The notes under the pieces are model-generated. The model had not been told where the DNA came from, did not search any database, and worked only from the letters and a program-made list of their open reading frames with translations. 64,000 bases of DNA. Origin: Porticoccus sp002341315. GTDB lineage: Bacteria > Pseudomonadota > Gammaproteobacteria > Pseudomonadales > Porticoccaceae. Shown one piece after another: positions 9,099-17,804 of the stretch; within the stretch, counting starts at the first letter, position 1; the number at the start of each line of letters is the position of its first letter. The stretch lies in NCBI RefSeq assembly GCF_047634355.1, contig NZ_JBLIAL010000012.1; one strand, 5' to 3'. The position numbers were made by a program, and so were the translations under genes.

Positions 9099-11423
9099 TC
9101 AAGTTAGCGGCGACACGCCACCCTGTTGATTGAATTCCACATACCAGTGGTAAAAATCTCTGGCTGCCAAGGGCCTAGAGTACACATAACCCTGCACCAA
9201 ATCACACCCCTGCTGCCGAAGAACATCAATCGTCTGCCGCTCCTCAACACCTTCCGCTGTCACGCTGAAGCCCAGACTGTGGGTCAGGGCGATGCTGGTT
9301 TCAACAATCATCGCATCATGGGTGTTGGTCAGCATGTCCTTGATAAAACTGCGGTCTATTTTGACTTCATTCACCGGCAACATTTTCAGATAGGCCAGAG
9401 AAGAATGCCCGGTACCAAAGTCATCGATGGCAATGGATAAACCGAGATCCCGGAATTTCTGTAGCACACTCACCGCGGTCATCGGATCTCTCATCACAGC
9501 ACCCTCGGTGACCTCAATAGCCAGCAGATCGGGAGCCAACCCCCTCGTCTCCAGCATCTCGGCAATCTGGCCCGGCAGGGACTCATTGACCAGATCATGA
9601 GCAGACAGGTTCACCGCCAGCTTTAATCCTACCAATCCTTCGTCCTGCCAGAGCACCAGTTGGTTCATAGCCTGGCGCAGGACCCATTGGCTGATCAGAT
9701 CAATATTGCCCGTATGTTCTGCCAGCATAATAAACTCATCGGGGCGAATCGGGCCAAGCTCGGGGTGATCCCAACGAATGAGTGCTTCCGCGCCGCTACA
9801 GAAGTTGTTCTGAATATCGACTTTCGGCTGAAAAACCAGATGAAACTGCCCCTGCTCCAGCCCGCGCTCCAGCTGATTGATAATAGTCAGTTCACGCTGG
9901 TATTTTTCATCCTCTCCGGAGCGATAGGCGACAATTCGGGTATCGCTCAAACAGGCCTGCATCAGGGCAATTTCAATGCGCCGCAACAGAACACCAACCT
10001 TACCTCCATGTTCCGTCAGGGATAACATACCGGCACGGATTTTTATCGAAATATTGGAATCCTGAATACTGAAGGGTGCCTCCAGTTGATCAATGGCGTC
10101 GGAGAGTACCGTTTCAGTTATGCCATTGTTATACAGTAGCAGGAAGGCGTCGCCATCCAGTCTCGCCAGGAAATCCGGGGCCGGTGTTATTGCCTCCAGT
10201 CGCCGCGCAAACATCACCAGCAGGGAGTCTGCATTGGCAAAACCGATCATGTCATTGATATGTCGGAAGTGTTTGAGATCCAACAGCACCAACGTGCCCG
10301 ACAGACTGTCACCGGCATCCTGGAGTGTGCGCTTGGCGGCAAAGCGGTTGGCAAGCCCGGTCAGGCTGTCATGGGTGGATTGATAGATGAGGTCCCGCTC
10401 GCGGGCCTCGATGTTATCGCGCATCACTGTCAGGGTATCTGCCAATACGGCGAGCTCCGCAGGAGCACCTTTAATTGGCGGGGGATTTTGACCCTGGCCA
10501 ATCAAGCGGGCAAATTCCACAAGGGTATGGACCGGGCGGGTGAGACTGCCGGACAACCAGGCCGCCACCAGCAACGACAACGCCAGCGTGCCGGCGAAAA
10601 TCGACAGCATGCTGTTGCGCAAATGTTCGTAATTTTGCTCCCACTTCAGGTTTGAAAGATGCAATACCACCCACTGGTCGGCAGACTTGTCATCCAGTTC
10701 CAGCGCATAAGACAGATAATGGGCCGGAAAACCTTCAGCCGCTTCCCGCGATAGCTCAGGTAGTCTGTTTAACTGCGAGAGAAGAGCGGATTGGGAACTT
10801 GCATCCAGGGTGGACTGGATCGCAAACCGGCCATCACTGTCCTTGTTAATAAAGCTGACTTCGACACCGGTAATGGCCTTGGCCTGCTGCGCCACCTGTC
10901 TATCCATCACAAAGCCCATGCCGACCCATGCGATCAGGGTTGGTGCTTTAACAGGCTGCATCACAAATTGATAACTGGCGTTGTCAAAGCTGAGAATTCT
11001 GGCCGCACCGCCATCATTCATGCTGTCAGTCAATTCCGACAGAGCGTCGATATCGGCTTTGTCCAAACCGGCAATACTGGAACTGATCAGCTTGCCGTCG
11101 GGAGACAGCAGTATCGCCGCATCGGCACCGATACGACTGCCATGATTCTCCAGTACGGACAAAATGGTGTCGCTCTCACCCGTGGCAATCGCACGCTTGA
11201 AACCAAAATCGGCGCTGAGCACTGACAGGGAGTTGTTCAGTTGCAGAGAACGATTGGCGAGCACCTCGCGAAAGACATTGATACCGACATCCAGCGTTCG
11301 CTGCTGCTGCAACATTTGCTGCCGGTGAGCGGCATCCAATACAAACACCGCGGTGGCCAGCTGTACCAGCATCAGCACCACTACAAATGCTACGACCAGC
11401 CGGATTCGGTAACTGTTGGGCAT
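9099..11423 (-). CDS. Membrane CACHE-HAMP-GGDEF-EAL cyclic-di-GMP phosphodiesterase
   Basis: Inner-membrane signalling protein of 774 residues. A first transmembrane helix lies at about 8-30. A periplasmic CACHE-like sensor follows to about 265, then a second helix at about 268-290 and a HAMP linker (TRPVHTLVEFARLI). Next comes a GGDEF domain with a degenerate signature (LDGDAF in place of GGDEF), so it is probably not a cyclase. The EAL domain looks intact: EALIRWDH, NLSAHDL, EVTEGAVM, DDFGTGHSSL, KIDRSFI and TAEGVEE hold the metal and catalytic residues. It should hydrolyse c-di-GMP in response to a periplasmic signal. Neighbours in the same transcript are all envelope proteins. Confidence 0.93.
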   Translation of the reverse strand: MPNSYRIRLVVAFVVVLMLVQLATAVFVLDAAHRQQMLQQQRTLDVGINVFREVLANRSLQLNNSLSVLSADFGFKRAIATGESDTILSVLENHGSRIGADAAILLSPDGKLISSSIAGLDKADIDALSELTDSMNDGGAARILSFDNASYQFVMQPVKAPTLIAWVGMGFVMDRQVAQQAKAITGVEVSFINKDSDGRFAIQSTLDASSQSALLSQLNRLPELSREAAEGFPAHYLSYALELDDKSADQWVVLHLSNLKWEQNYEHLRNSMLSIFAGTLALSLLVAAWLSGSLTRPVHTLVEFARLIGQGQNPPPIKGAPAELAVLADTLTVMRDNIEARERDLIYQSTHDSLTGLANRFAAKRTLQDAGDSLSGTLVLLDLKHFRHINDMIGFANADSLLVMFARRLEAITPAPDFLARLDGDAFLLLYNNGITETVLSDAIDQLEAPFSIQDSNISIKIRAGMLSLTEHGGKVGVLLRRIEIALMQACLSDTRIVAYRSGEDEKYQRELTIINQLERGLEQGQFHLVFQPKVDIQNNFCSGAEALIRWDHPELGPIRPDEFIMLAEHTGNIDLISQWVLRQAMNQLVLWQDEGLVGLKLAVNLSAHDLVNESLPGQIAEMLETRGLAPDLLAIEVTEGAVMRDPMTAVSVLQKFRDLGLSIAIDDFGTGHSSLAYLKMLPVNEVKIDRSFIKDMLTNTHDAMIVETSIALTHSLGFSVTAEGVEERQTIDVLRQQGCDLVQGYVYSRPLAARDFYHWYVEFNQQGGVSPLT

Positions 11424-11441
11424 TTGCTTGCCAACCTTTGT

Positions 11442-12080
11442 CTAGAGTCCGCCAAAACCGGCCGGAGGTGCCGAGGGTTTTTGCTGGCGATCAATATCTA
11501 CCTGATACTTGAGAACACGGTTTTCTGCAGGCAGTGTCAACGCCGTTTCGAGTAATTCACCGTTTTGCCAGGGATGCCAGATCCTGAGGCGGTAGTTGCC
11601 CGCAGGCAGACCCGTGAACGAGGCTTGACCTTCCGAGCCCGTTACCCTGGCATGGGGACTGTCGGAAACGTAAATAAAAGCCTGCATGTAATCGTGAATA
11701 TTACAGCCCAGCGCGACTATTCCCGGCTTGTCGAACAATACCGGCTCCTGGGGTGTTCCCACATACAGCTTCAACTCAAAGGGTTTCGGTTCAGAAAACG
11801 AATAGACATGGTGGCGGGTGCGATCAAGGTTGGGAAAATTCACGCGCGCCCCCTTAGGCACCGTCAGCACAAAAGGAATAAACGTGCGATCCTGTTGACT
11901 CATCTCCTTCTGATCGCCACTGGATACTGGCGCATCAGCATTCAGAGGCAACAATTCCACAACCGCATCTTCCACCGCCAAGGCATCCTGCGCAACTATC
12001 GACAACTTCAAGTCGATGGCACTGGCAAAACAGGGCATCATCACCAGAGTGAACAGTACCCACCCGGCGCTCTTTGGCAT
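11442..12080 (-). CDS. Cupredoxin-like 'methylamine utilization' protein
   Basis: Exported protein whose signal peptide follows MPKSAGW. Mature residues hold a plastocyanin-like fold: a conserved HHVYSF containing a candidate copper His, then LGCNIHDYM supplying Cys, His and Met in the spacing of a blue-copper centre. A C-terminal carboxypeptidase-regulatory-like beta domain (LPAGNYRLRIWHPW) follows. Such proteins are often labelled methylamine utilization, but no mau genes are here. The chosen ATG at 12080 directly precedes the signal peptide. A TTG at 12116 with GGAG upstream would add a Lys-rich dozen residues. The gene starts 0-36 bases after the gcvP stop. Confidence 0.82.
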   Translation of the reverse strand: MPKSAGWVLFTLVMMPCFASAIDLKLSIVAQDALAVEDAVVELLPLNADAPVSSGDQKEMSQQDRTFIPFVLTVPKGARVNFPNLDRTRHHVYSFSEPKPFELKLYVGTPQEPVLFDKPGIVALGCNIHDYMQAFIYVSDSPHARVTGSEGQASFTGLPAGNYRLRIWHPWQNGELLETALTLPAENRVLKYQVDIDRQQKPSAPPAGFGGL

Positions 12081-12116
12081 CGCTTTTTTCTTTTTCTGCG
12101 AGCTGTTTTTTTGCAA

Positions 12117-14972
12117 TTAAATGTACTCCGATACGGGTAGGCAGGCACAAACCAGATTCCGGTCCCCGTAGACATTATCAATTCTGCCTACCGGCGACCA
12201 GTATTTACTTTCCCTGAGCACAGCCAGCGGATAGGCCGCCTGTTCACGAGAGTAACTTTTGACCCACCGTTCGACAACCAGCTCATCCGCGGTATGAGGC
12301 GCACCGCACAACGGGTTGTCATCCACAGGGTATTCGCCGCGCTCCACTGCGGCGATCTCCTCACGAATCTGCAACAGGGCATCACAGAGCCGGTCAAGCT
12401 CTTCCCTGGATTCACTCTCCGTTGGCTCAATCATCAGGGTACCCGGCACCGGGAAGGACATGGTCGGGGCATGAAAGCCGTAGTCAATCAATCGCTTGGC
12501 GACATCATCAACGGTAATCCCGGATGTTTCCTTGATACCCCTTAAATCGATAATGCATTCGTGAGCTACCCTACCATTACCGCCGGTATAGAGGATCGGG
12601 TAACCGTCTTGCAGGCGCCCGGCCACATAGTTGGCATTGAGGATCGCCACCTCCGTGGCCTGTTTCAAACCCGCGGCGCCCATCATTTTGATATACATCC
12701 AGGTAATCGGCAGGATACTGGCACTCCCCCAGGGCGCAGAGGATACAGCACCCACTTCCGGACGGTGCTCAAAAGCATCATGGCCCGGCAGAAATGCTGC
12801 GAGGTGTTGCTTGACCGCCACCGGGCCCACACCGGGTCCACCACCACCGTGGGGAATGCAGAACGTTTTATGCAAATTCAGGTGTGACACATCCCCCCCG
12901 AACTGACCGGGCTGGCACAGCCCGACCATGGCATTGAGATTGGCGCCGTCGATATAGACCTGCCCACCATGCTGGTGAACAATCCCGCAGATATCGGTGA
13001 TCCCCTCCTCGAACACCCCGTGGGTCGAGGGGTACGTCACCATAATAGCCGCCAGCTGATCGCTGTATTGGGCGGCCTTGTCCCGCAACTCGTCCAGATC
13101 CACATTGCCCCGCTCGTCACAACCCACCACGACCACGCGCATACCACACATCTGGGCAGAGGCCGGATTGGTACCGTGGGCGGAGCTTGGAATCAGACAG
13201 ATATTGCGATGATCGTCGCCCCGGCTACGGTGATAAGCGCGAATCGCCAGTAACCCGGCGTACTCACCCTGCGAACCGGCATTGGGCTGAAGTGACACGG
13301 CATCATAGCCGGTGGCAGCACAGAGCATGGCCTCCACTTCGCCAATCATTTTACGATAGCCAGCAGTCTGATCCGCCGGTGCGAAGGGGTGGATCCCGGC
13401 AAACTCCGGCCAGCTGACCGGAATCATCTCGGCGGTAGCATTCAACTTCATGGTACAGGAGCCCAATGGAATCATCGCCCGGTCGAGCGCAATATCCTTG
13501 TCGGCCAGCTTGCGCAGATAACGGAGCATTTCCGTTTCCGAGTGGTAGCGATTGAAAACCGGGTGGGTCAGAACCGGCTCCGTTCGCAGCAACCCCTCCG
13601 GCAAGCCGCTGTCTGCAGTCGACTCCAGATCAACCACCGTTAGCTCACTGTGGGCATCAAACAACTGCCAGAGGGTCTCCACGTCGGTCGCCTTGGTGGT
13701 CTCGTCCAGAGAGATACCCAGGTGTTGCTGATCGATCACCCGCAGGTTGATTCCCCGTGCCTGCGCTTTGCGATGAATCTCAGCGGTCTCTGACCCACTG
13801 GCAATCGTGAGCGTGTCAAAAAAGTGGTGATTGATAATGGTGAAACCCAACCGGGTCAGGCCGGCTGCCAGAATCGACGTCAGGCAATGAACCCGTTCCG
13901 CGATACGCCGCAAACCTTCCGGGCCGTGGTAAACCGCATACATGCTGGCCATCACGGCCAACAGTACCTGAGCAGTACATATATTACTGGTAGCTTTCTC
14001 ACGGCGAATATGCTGCTCGCGGGTTTGCAGGGCCAGGCGAAAGGCCGGTTTGCCACGACTGTCCACTGACACGCCAACCAAACGGCCCGGCAGAGAGCGT
14101 TTGAAGGTGTCACGGGTTGCCATGTACGCGGCATGGGGACCACCAAAGCCGAGCGGCACACCGAAGCGCTGGGTGGAACCAATCGCCACATCGGCACCCA
14201 ACCGGGCCGGACTTTGCAACAGCATCAAGCTGAGGATATCTGCCGCCATCACCACTAGCGCCCTGTTTTGGTGAGCGGTTTCAATCACACCGGAAAAATC
14301 CTCAACACTGCCATCAGCACCGGGATATTGCAGCAGCATGCCAAAACATTCCTGGTTGGCAATCTCCTGTGGATTGCCAACCACCACATCAATATCCAGG
14401 GGTTCTGCGCGCGTGCGCACCACCTCAATCGTCTGTGGCAGGCACTGACGATCCACAAAAAATACCCGACTTTTTGACTTGGCCATGCGCTGACACAGGG
14501 TCATCGCCTCAGCGGCGGCCGTCCCTTCGTCGAGCAACGAAGCGCTCGCCAGATCCATACCCGTAAGATCCGTAATCAGGGTCTGGAAATTCAACATGGC
14601 TTCCAGGCGTCCCTGTGAGATTTCCGGCTGGTAGGGGGTATAGGCCGTGTACCAGGCTGGATTTTCCAGCACATTGCGCAGAATCACATTGGGGGTGAAA
14701 CAACCGTAGTAACCCTGACCAATAAATGACCGAAAAACCCGGTTTTCGGCAGCGATGGCGTGCAGCTCAGCCAGGGCTTGCTGTTCCGTGCAGGCGTCAG
14801 CGAGTGCCAGCGACTCTGTGGAGCGAATTTTTTCCGGTATGACAGCCGCTATAAAAGAGGCCATATCGGTATAGCCGAGGGCTTTCAGCATGGCCTGTTG
14901 ATCTTCGCCGGAAGGGCCAATGTGGCGACGGATAAATTCATTATTGCTAGCAAGCTCTGCCAATGACTTCAT
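12117..14972 (-). CDS. gcvP: Glycine dehydrogenase (decarboxylating), P-protein
   Basis: PLP enzyme of the glycine cleavage system, 951 residues, the single-chain type. It decarboxylates glycine and passes the aminomethyl group to lipoyl-GcvH. The start is the ATG of MKSLAELASNNEFIRRHIGPS; an in-frame ATG 54 bases further upstream would add a non-conserved extension. GSCTMKLNA in the middle and HLNLHKTFCIPHGGGGPG with the PLP lysine are intact. It follows gcvT after about 100 bases. No gcvH lies between them or elsewhere in the window. Lipoic-acid genes needed for GcvH are at 35.7-37.5 kb. Confidence 0.97.
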   Translation of the reverse strand: MKSLAELASNNEFIRRHIGPSGEDQQAMLKALGYTDMASFIAAVIPEKIRSTESLALADACTEQQALAELHAIAAENRVFRSFIGQGYYGCFTPNVILRNVLENPAWYTAYTPYQPEISQGRLEAMLNFQTLITDLTGMDLASASLLDEGTAAAEAMTLCQRMAKSKSRVFFVDRQCLPQTIEVVRTRAEPLDIDVVVGNPQEIANQECFGMLLQYPGADGSVEDFSGVIETAHQNRALVVMAADILSLMLLQSPARLGADVAIGSTQRFGVPLGFGGPHAAYMATRDTFKRSLPGRLVGVSVDSRGKPAFRLALQTREQHIRREKATSNICTAQVLLAVMASMYAVYHGPEGLRRIAERVHCLTSILAAGLTRLGFTIINHHFFDTLTIASGSETAEIHRKAQARGINLRVIDQQHLGISLDETTKATDVETLWQLFDAHSELTVVDLESTADSGLPEGLLRTEPVLTHPVFNRYHSETEMLRYLRKLADKDIALDRAMIPLGSCTMKLNATAEMIPVSWPEFAGIHPFAPADQTAGYRKMIGEVEAMLCAATGYDAVSLQPNAGSQGEYAGLLAIRAYHRSRGDDHRNICLIPSSAHGTNPASAQMCGMRVVVVGCDERGNVDLDELRDKAAQYSDQLAAIMVTYPSTHGVFEEGITDICGIVHQHGGQVYIDGANLNAMVGLCQPGQFGGDVSHLNLHKTFCIPHGGGGPGVGPVAVKQHLAAFLPGHDAFEHRPEVGAVSSAPWGSASILPITWMYIKMMGAAGLKQATEVAILNANYVAGRLQDGYPILYTGGNGRVAHECIIDLRGIKETSGITVDDVAKRLIDYGFHAPTMSFPVPGTLMIEPTESESREELDRLCDALLQIREEIAAVERGEYPVDDNPLCGAPHTADELVVERWVKSYSREQAAYPLAVLRESKYWSPVGRIDNVYGDRNLVCACLPVSEYI

Positions 14973-15075
14973 GGGATTCTTTCTCTGTTCGAACGTTGAT
15001 AAACAATTGGGACGGGATGGCCGCATCGGATGGACGATCCCCTATCTTCGGCGCTATTGTTTGCGCTGGTTCGCG

Positions 15076-16206
15076 TTACTGTCCACGATAGTAGCGCTGG
15101 GGAACAAACGGCATTTTTGTCACGCTGACCGGGCGGGGTTTATCGCGGACCAGTGCGCGCAATTGGGTACCTGCAGCCGCAAAAGCCGATGAGACATATC
15201 CCATCGCCAGCGGCGCTTCCAGGGTCGGCCCGAAGCCACCACTGGTGACCACGCCGACCTGCTGACCCGCTTCATCAATTAGCACAGCCCCCTCCCTCAC
15301 CGGGGCACGGCCGTCGATCTGCAGACCAACCCGGCGACGGGTGGCCCCCTGCTGTATTTCGTTAAAAATCACCTCGGCACCGGGGAATCCACCCGCCTTT
15401 TGACCATCCGCGCGACGGGACTTGCTGATACTCCACAGCAGTCCCGCCTGAACCGGCGTGGTGGTGGTGTCCAGGTCGTGGCCGTACAGGCACAGTCCGG
15501 CCTCCAGGCGCAGCGAGTCGCGGGCACCCAGTCCGATGGGCTGGACCTGATCAAACGACAGCAACGTTCTGGCCAGTGCATCCGCAGCATCTGCGGGGAC
15601 AGAAATTTCGAAGCCGTCCTCTCCGGTATAACCGGAGCGGGTAACAAAGCAATCTGCCCCGGCGAGATTGGCCCGACAACCACTCATAAAAACCAGCTCA
15701 CAAACCTCCGGGGCCAGCTTTGCCATCACATCGGCGGCAGCCGGTCCCTGCAGGGCCAACAATGCACGGTCCTCCAGATAGTCGATCTCGAAACCGGACA
15801 AAGCATCTTCCAGATAGGCGAGATCTTGCTCCTTACAAGCGGCATTCACCACCAGAAAGAAGCGATCCTCTGCCCAGCGGGCAATCATCAGATCATCGAG
15901 AATACCGCCCTGCTCATTGGTAAATAGTGCATAGGTTTGCCGATTGATAGCCAGCTGCTCCAGATCTACAGGCACCAGTTTCTCCAACGCAGCGGCCACA
16001 CCGACACCGCTGATCACCACCTGCCCCATATGGGAAACATCAAAAAGGCCAGCTTGGGCGCGAGTATGGAGATGTTCGGCCATAATACCCCCCGGGTACT
16101 GGACCGGCATGTCATAACCGGCAAAGGGTACCATCCGGGCACCCATTTCCTGGTGCAGAGTTTTAAGCGGTGTCGCTTTCAAGTCTGGGCTTTGTTCAGT
16201 CGTCAT
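15076..16206 (-). CDS. gcvT: Aminomethyltransferase, glycine cleavage T-protein
   Basis: Tetrahydrofolate-dependent T-protein of about 376 residues. It releases ammonia and forms methylene-THF from the aminomethyl group carried on GcvH. PFAGYDMPVQYPGG, LFDVSHMGQV and the catalytic-region Asp in LGARDSLRLEAGLCLYGHD are intact. The start at 16206 (MTTEQSPDLK) has GGTGGA five bases upstream; an ATG at 16245 would add 13 residues without better support. First gene of the gcvT-gcvP run and possibly of the longer transcript continuing to 7800. It is divergent from the LysR gene at 16318. Confidence 0.96.
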   Translation of the reverse strand: MTTEQSPDLKATPLKTLHQEMGARMVPFAGYDMPVQYPGGIMAEHLHTRAQAGLFDVSHMGQVVISGVGVAAALEKLVPVDLEQLAINRQTYALFTNEQGGILDDLMIARWAEDRFFLVVNAACKEQDLAYLEDALSGFEIDYLEDRALLALQGPAAADVMAKLAPEVCELVFMSGCRANLAGADCFVTRSGYTGEDGFEISVPADAADALARTLLSFDQVQPIGLGARDSLRLEAGLCLYGHDLDTTTTPVQAGLLWSISKSRRADGQKAGGFPGAEVIFNEIQQGATRRRVGLQIDGRAPVREGAVLIDEAGQQVGVVTSGGFGPTLEAPLAMGYVSSAFAAAGTQLRALVRDKPRPVSVTKMPFVPQRYYRGQ

Positions 16207-16317
16207 AGATTCCACCGATGAATGGAGCGTTTCTAAAAAAGCCATGTTATCGGCCTACAAAAAATTGGTAAAATTAATAGTTAAAATTGTTTCATTTCAT
16301 TTGTTAATGTAGGCGCG
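16207..16317. promoter_or_regulatory. Divergent gcvT / LysR intergenic region
   Basis: About 110 bases hold the start regions of both divergent genes. An AT-rich stretch (16260-16300) contains the near-symmetrical TTAATAGTTAA, of the kind bound by LysR proteins. It is too short for the usual tandem glycine riboswitch and I see no such motif. Promoter and operator positions are inferred from layout. Confidence 0.4.
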
Positions 16318-17166
16318 ATGAAAAACCTGCCAACAGACCTGCTCCGCACCTTTGTCACCGTTACAGAACTGGGTGGCTTTACTGCTGCGGCAGACTGGCT
16401 CGGGCGTTCCCAGCCCGCTGTCAGCCTTCAGATTAAGCGGCTGGAGCAACTACTGGGGCAGACCCTGCTAGTCCGCAGCGGACACCAGCTGGAATTAAGC
16501 CGCGCCGGCCAACTGATGTTTCGCTACGCGCGACAGATACTGACACTGAACGACGAGGCGGTCGCCCAGTTCACCAAGCATTCTGTGAGTGGCAAGATTC
16601 ACTTCGGCATCCCCAGTGAGTTCGCCACCACACTGTTGCCAAAAATTGTCGGACGCTTTACCCAGGCCTACCCGAATGTCACGCTGGAGGTCACCTGCGC
16701 ACTCAGCAAGCAGTTGCTCTCCGAACCGGAGCGGCGCCGCTATGACCTGATTCTCGCCCTGCACGACGACCCGGTGATGGCCGGCCACAACCTGGTCAAG
16801 GAGGACGAGCTGGTCTGGGTCACCGGCGCCGACCACGATGCCCATCTACAAATACCACTGCCGTTAATTGTGGCGCCGGAAGGTTGTATTTATCGCAAAC
16901 GCGGCATTGAGCGGCTTCGGGAAAATCATCGCGACTGGCGGGTGGTTTACACGATTCCCGATTTAACCGGCATCCAGTCTGCTATCAACGAGGGGCTGGG
17001 GGTTACTGTATTGGCGAGAAGCACAGTGCCGGAGAACCTCCGGGTTCTGAAGCCCACAGAAAAACTGCCCAGACTGGGCAAAGTGGGCATCAGCCTGATT
17101 GAACAGAGCAGTGAATCCGGTGAGGCGATCACCCGGCTGATGGATTTCGTCAAGGCCTCGCTTTAA
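16318..17166 (+). CDS. LysR-family transcriptional regulator (LrhA/HexA-like)
   Basis: DNA-binding regulator of 282 residues: winged helix-turn-helix at about 4-65 (DLLRTFVTVTELGGFTAAA, SQPAVSLQIKRLE) followed by the periplasmic-binding-protein-like effector domain (GIPSEFATTLLP, LGVTVLA). The opening NLPTDLLRTFV and the C-terminal half resemble LrhA/HexA, regulators of motility and exoproducts. The family likeness is approximate. It is divergent from gcvT, so control of gcvTP and the genes behind it is possible but not shown. The shikimate kinase gene follows on the same strand after 39 bases. Confidence 0.9.
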   Translation: MKNLPTDLLRTFVTVTELGGFTAAADWLGRSQPAVSLQIKRLEQLLGQTLLVRSGHQLELSRAGQLMFRYARQILTLNDEAVAQFTKHSVSGKIHFGIPSEFATTLLPKIVGRFTQAYPNVTLEVTCALSKQLLSEPERRRYDLILALHDDPVMAGHNLVKEDELVWVTGADHDAHLQIPLPLIVAPEGCIYRKRGIERLRENHRDWRVVYTIPDLTGIQSAINEGLGVTVLARSTVPENLRVLKPTEKLPRLGKVGISLIEQSSESGEAITRLMDFVKASL

Positions 17167-17205
17167 ACCGGGCCGTTCCAGGCTGCCTAGATAAGGAATA
17201 CCACC

Positions 17206-17724
17206 ATGAAAAGCAATATCGTTTTGATCGGGATGCCCGGGGCCGGAAAAAGCACGGTCGGTCTGCTTCTGGCCAAGAAACTGGGCAAAAACTTTGTCGA
17301 CACCGATATTTTATTGCAGATTCGCGAGGGCAAAACACTGCAACAACTGATGGACGAGAAAGGCTATCTATACCTGAGGGACTGCGAGGCCTCAGCGTTA
17401 CAGGCTATTGACGGGCACAACCTGGTGGTCGCCACCGGGGGCAGCGCTGTCTATAGCAAGACAGGCATATCACACCTGCAACAGAACGGCATCATTGTCT
17501 ATCTTGAAACACCCCTGCAGACGCTGCGCCAACGCATCCACGATTATGAAACGCGGGGCATTGCACGCCGCCCGGAGCAAAGCTTTGCTGCACTTTATGC
17601 GGAGCGGGACACGCTCTATCGCGAATACGCAGATGCCACCATTCACTGTGCGGATGCGAGCACTGAACAGGTTGTCAGCATGGTTTGTTCCGCTGTCACC
17701 GGCCTGTCCAGAACTCCCCGATAA
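17206..17724 (+). CDS. Shikimate kinase family protein
   Basis: Small kinase of 172 residues with the shikimate kinase fold. P-loop GMPGAGKST is at 9-17, VDTD at 31-34 carries the substrate-binding Asp, LRDCE in the next helix fits the FRxxE position, and ATGGS holds the glycine-rich loop. The lid RGIARRPEQS and the RDTLYREYAD helix supply further arginines. It should phosphorylate shikimate or a related polyol. It is not next to aroB, where aroK normally lies, so it is probably a second paralogue; the lid differs from the common RPLL type. Cotranscription with the LysR gene is possible. Confidence 0.85.
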   Translation: MKSNIVLIGMPGAGKSTVGLLLAKKLGKNFVDTDILLQIREGKTLQQLMDEKGYLYLRDCEASALQAIDGHNLVVATGGSAVYSKTGISHLQQNGIIVYLETPLQTLRQRIHDYETRGIARRPEQSFAALYAERDTLYREYADATIHCADASTEQVVSMVCSAVTGLSRTPR

Positions 17725-17734
17725 AGCGTTGGGC

Positions 17735-17759
17735 AAAAAAAGCCGGGGATAACCCCGGC
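17735..17759 (-). terminator. Rho-independent terminator after nrdJb
   Basis: GCCGGGG-ATAA-CCCCGGC forms a seven-pair stem with a four-base loop at 17742-17759. On the minus strand it is followed by seven T (17741-17735), placing it 45 bases after the nrdJb stop. On the plus strand there is no T run, so it serves mainly the ribonucleotide reductase transcript. Confidence 0.85.
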
Positions 17760-17804
17760 AATGGCCGTTCCCGTTTCGGCACTTTCAATCATTAACAATA
17801 CTGG

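Noticed and set aside
11442..12116. True methylamine dehydrogenase cluster
   Set aside because: Only a cupredoxin-like protein bearing the common label is present; no mauA, mauB or maturation genes are in the window.
16207..16317. Glycine riboswitch upstream of gcvT
   Set aside because: The gap to the divergent gene is too short for the usual tandem aptamer and no aptamer motif is seen.
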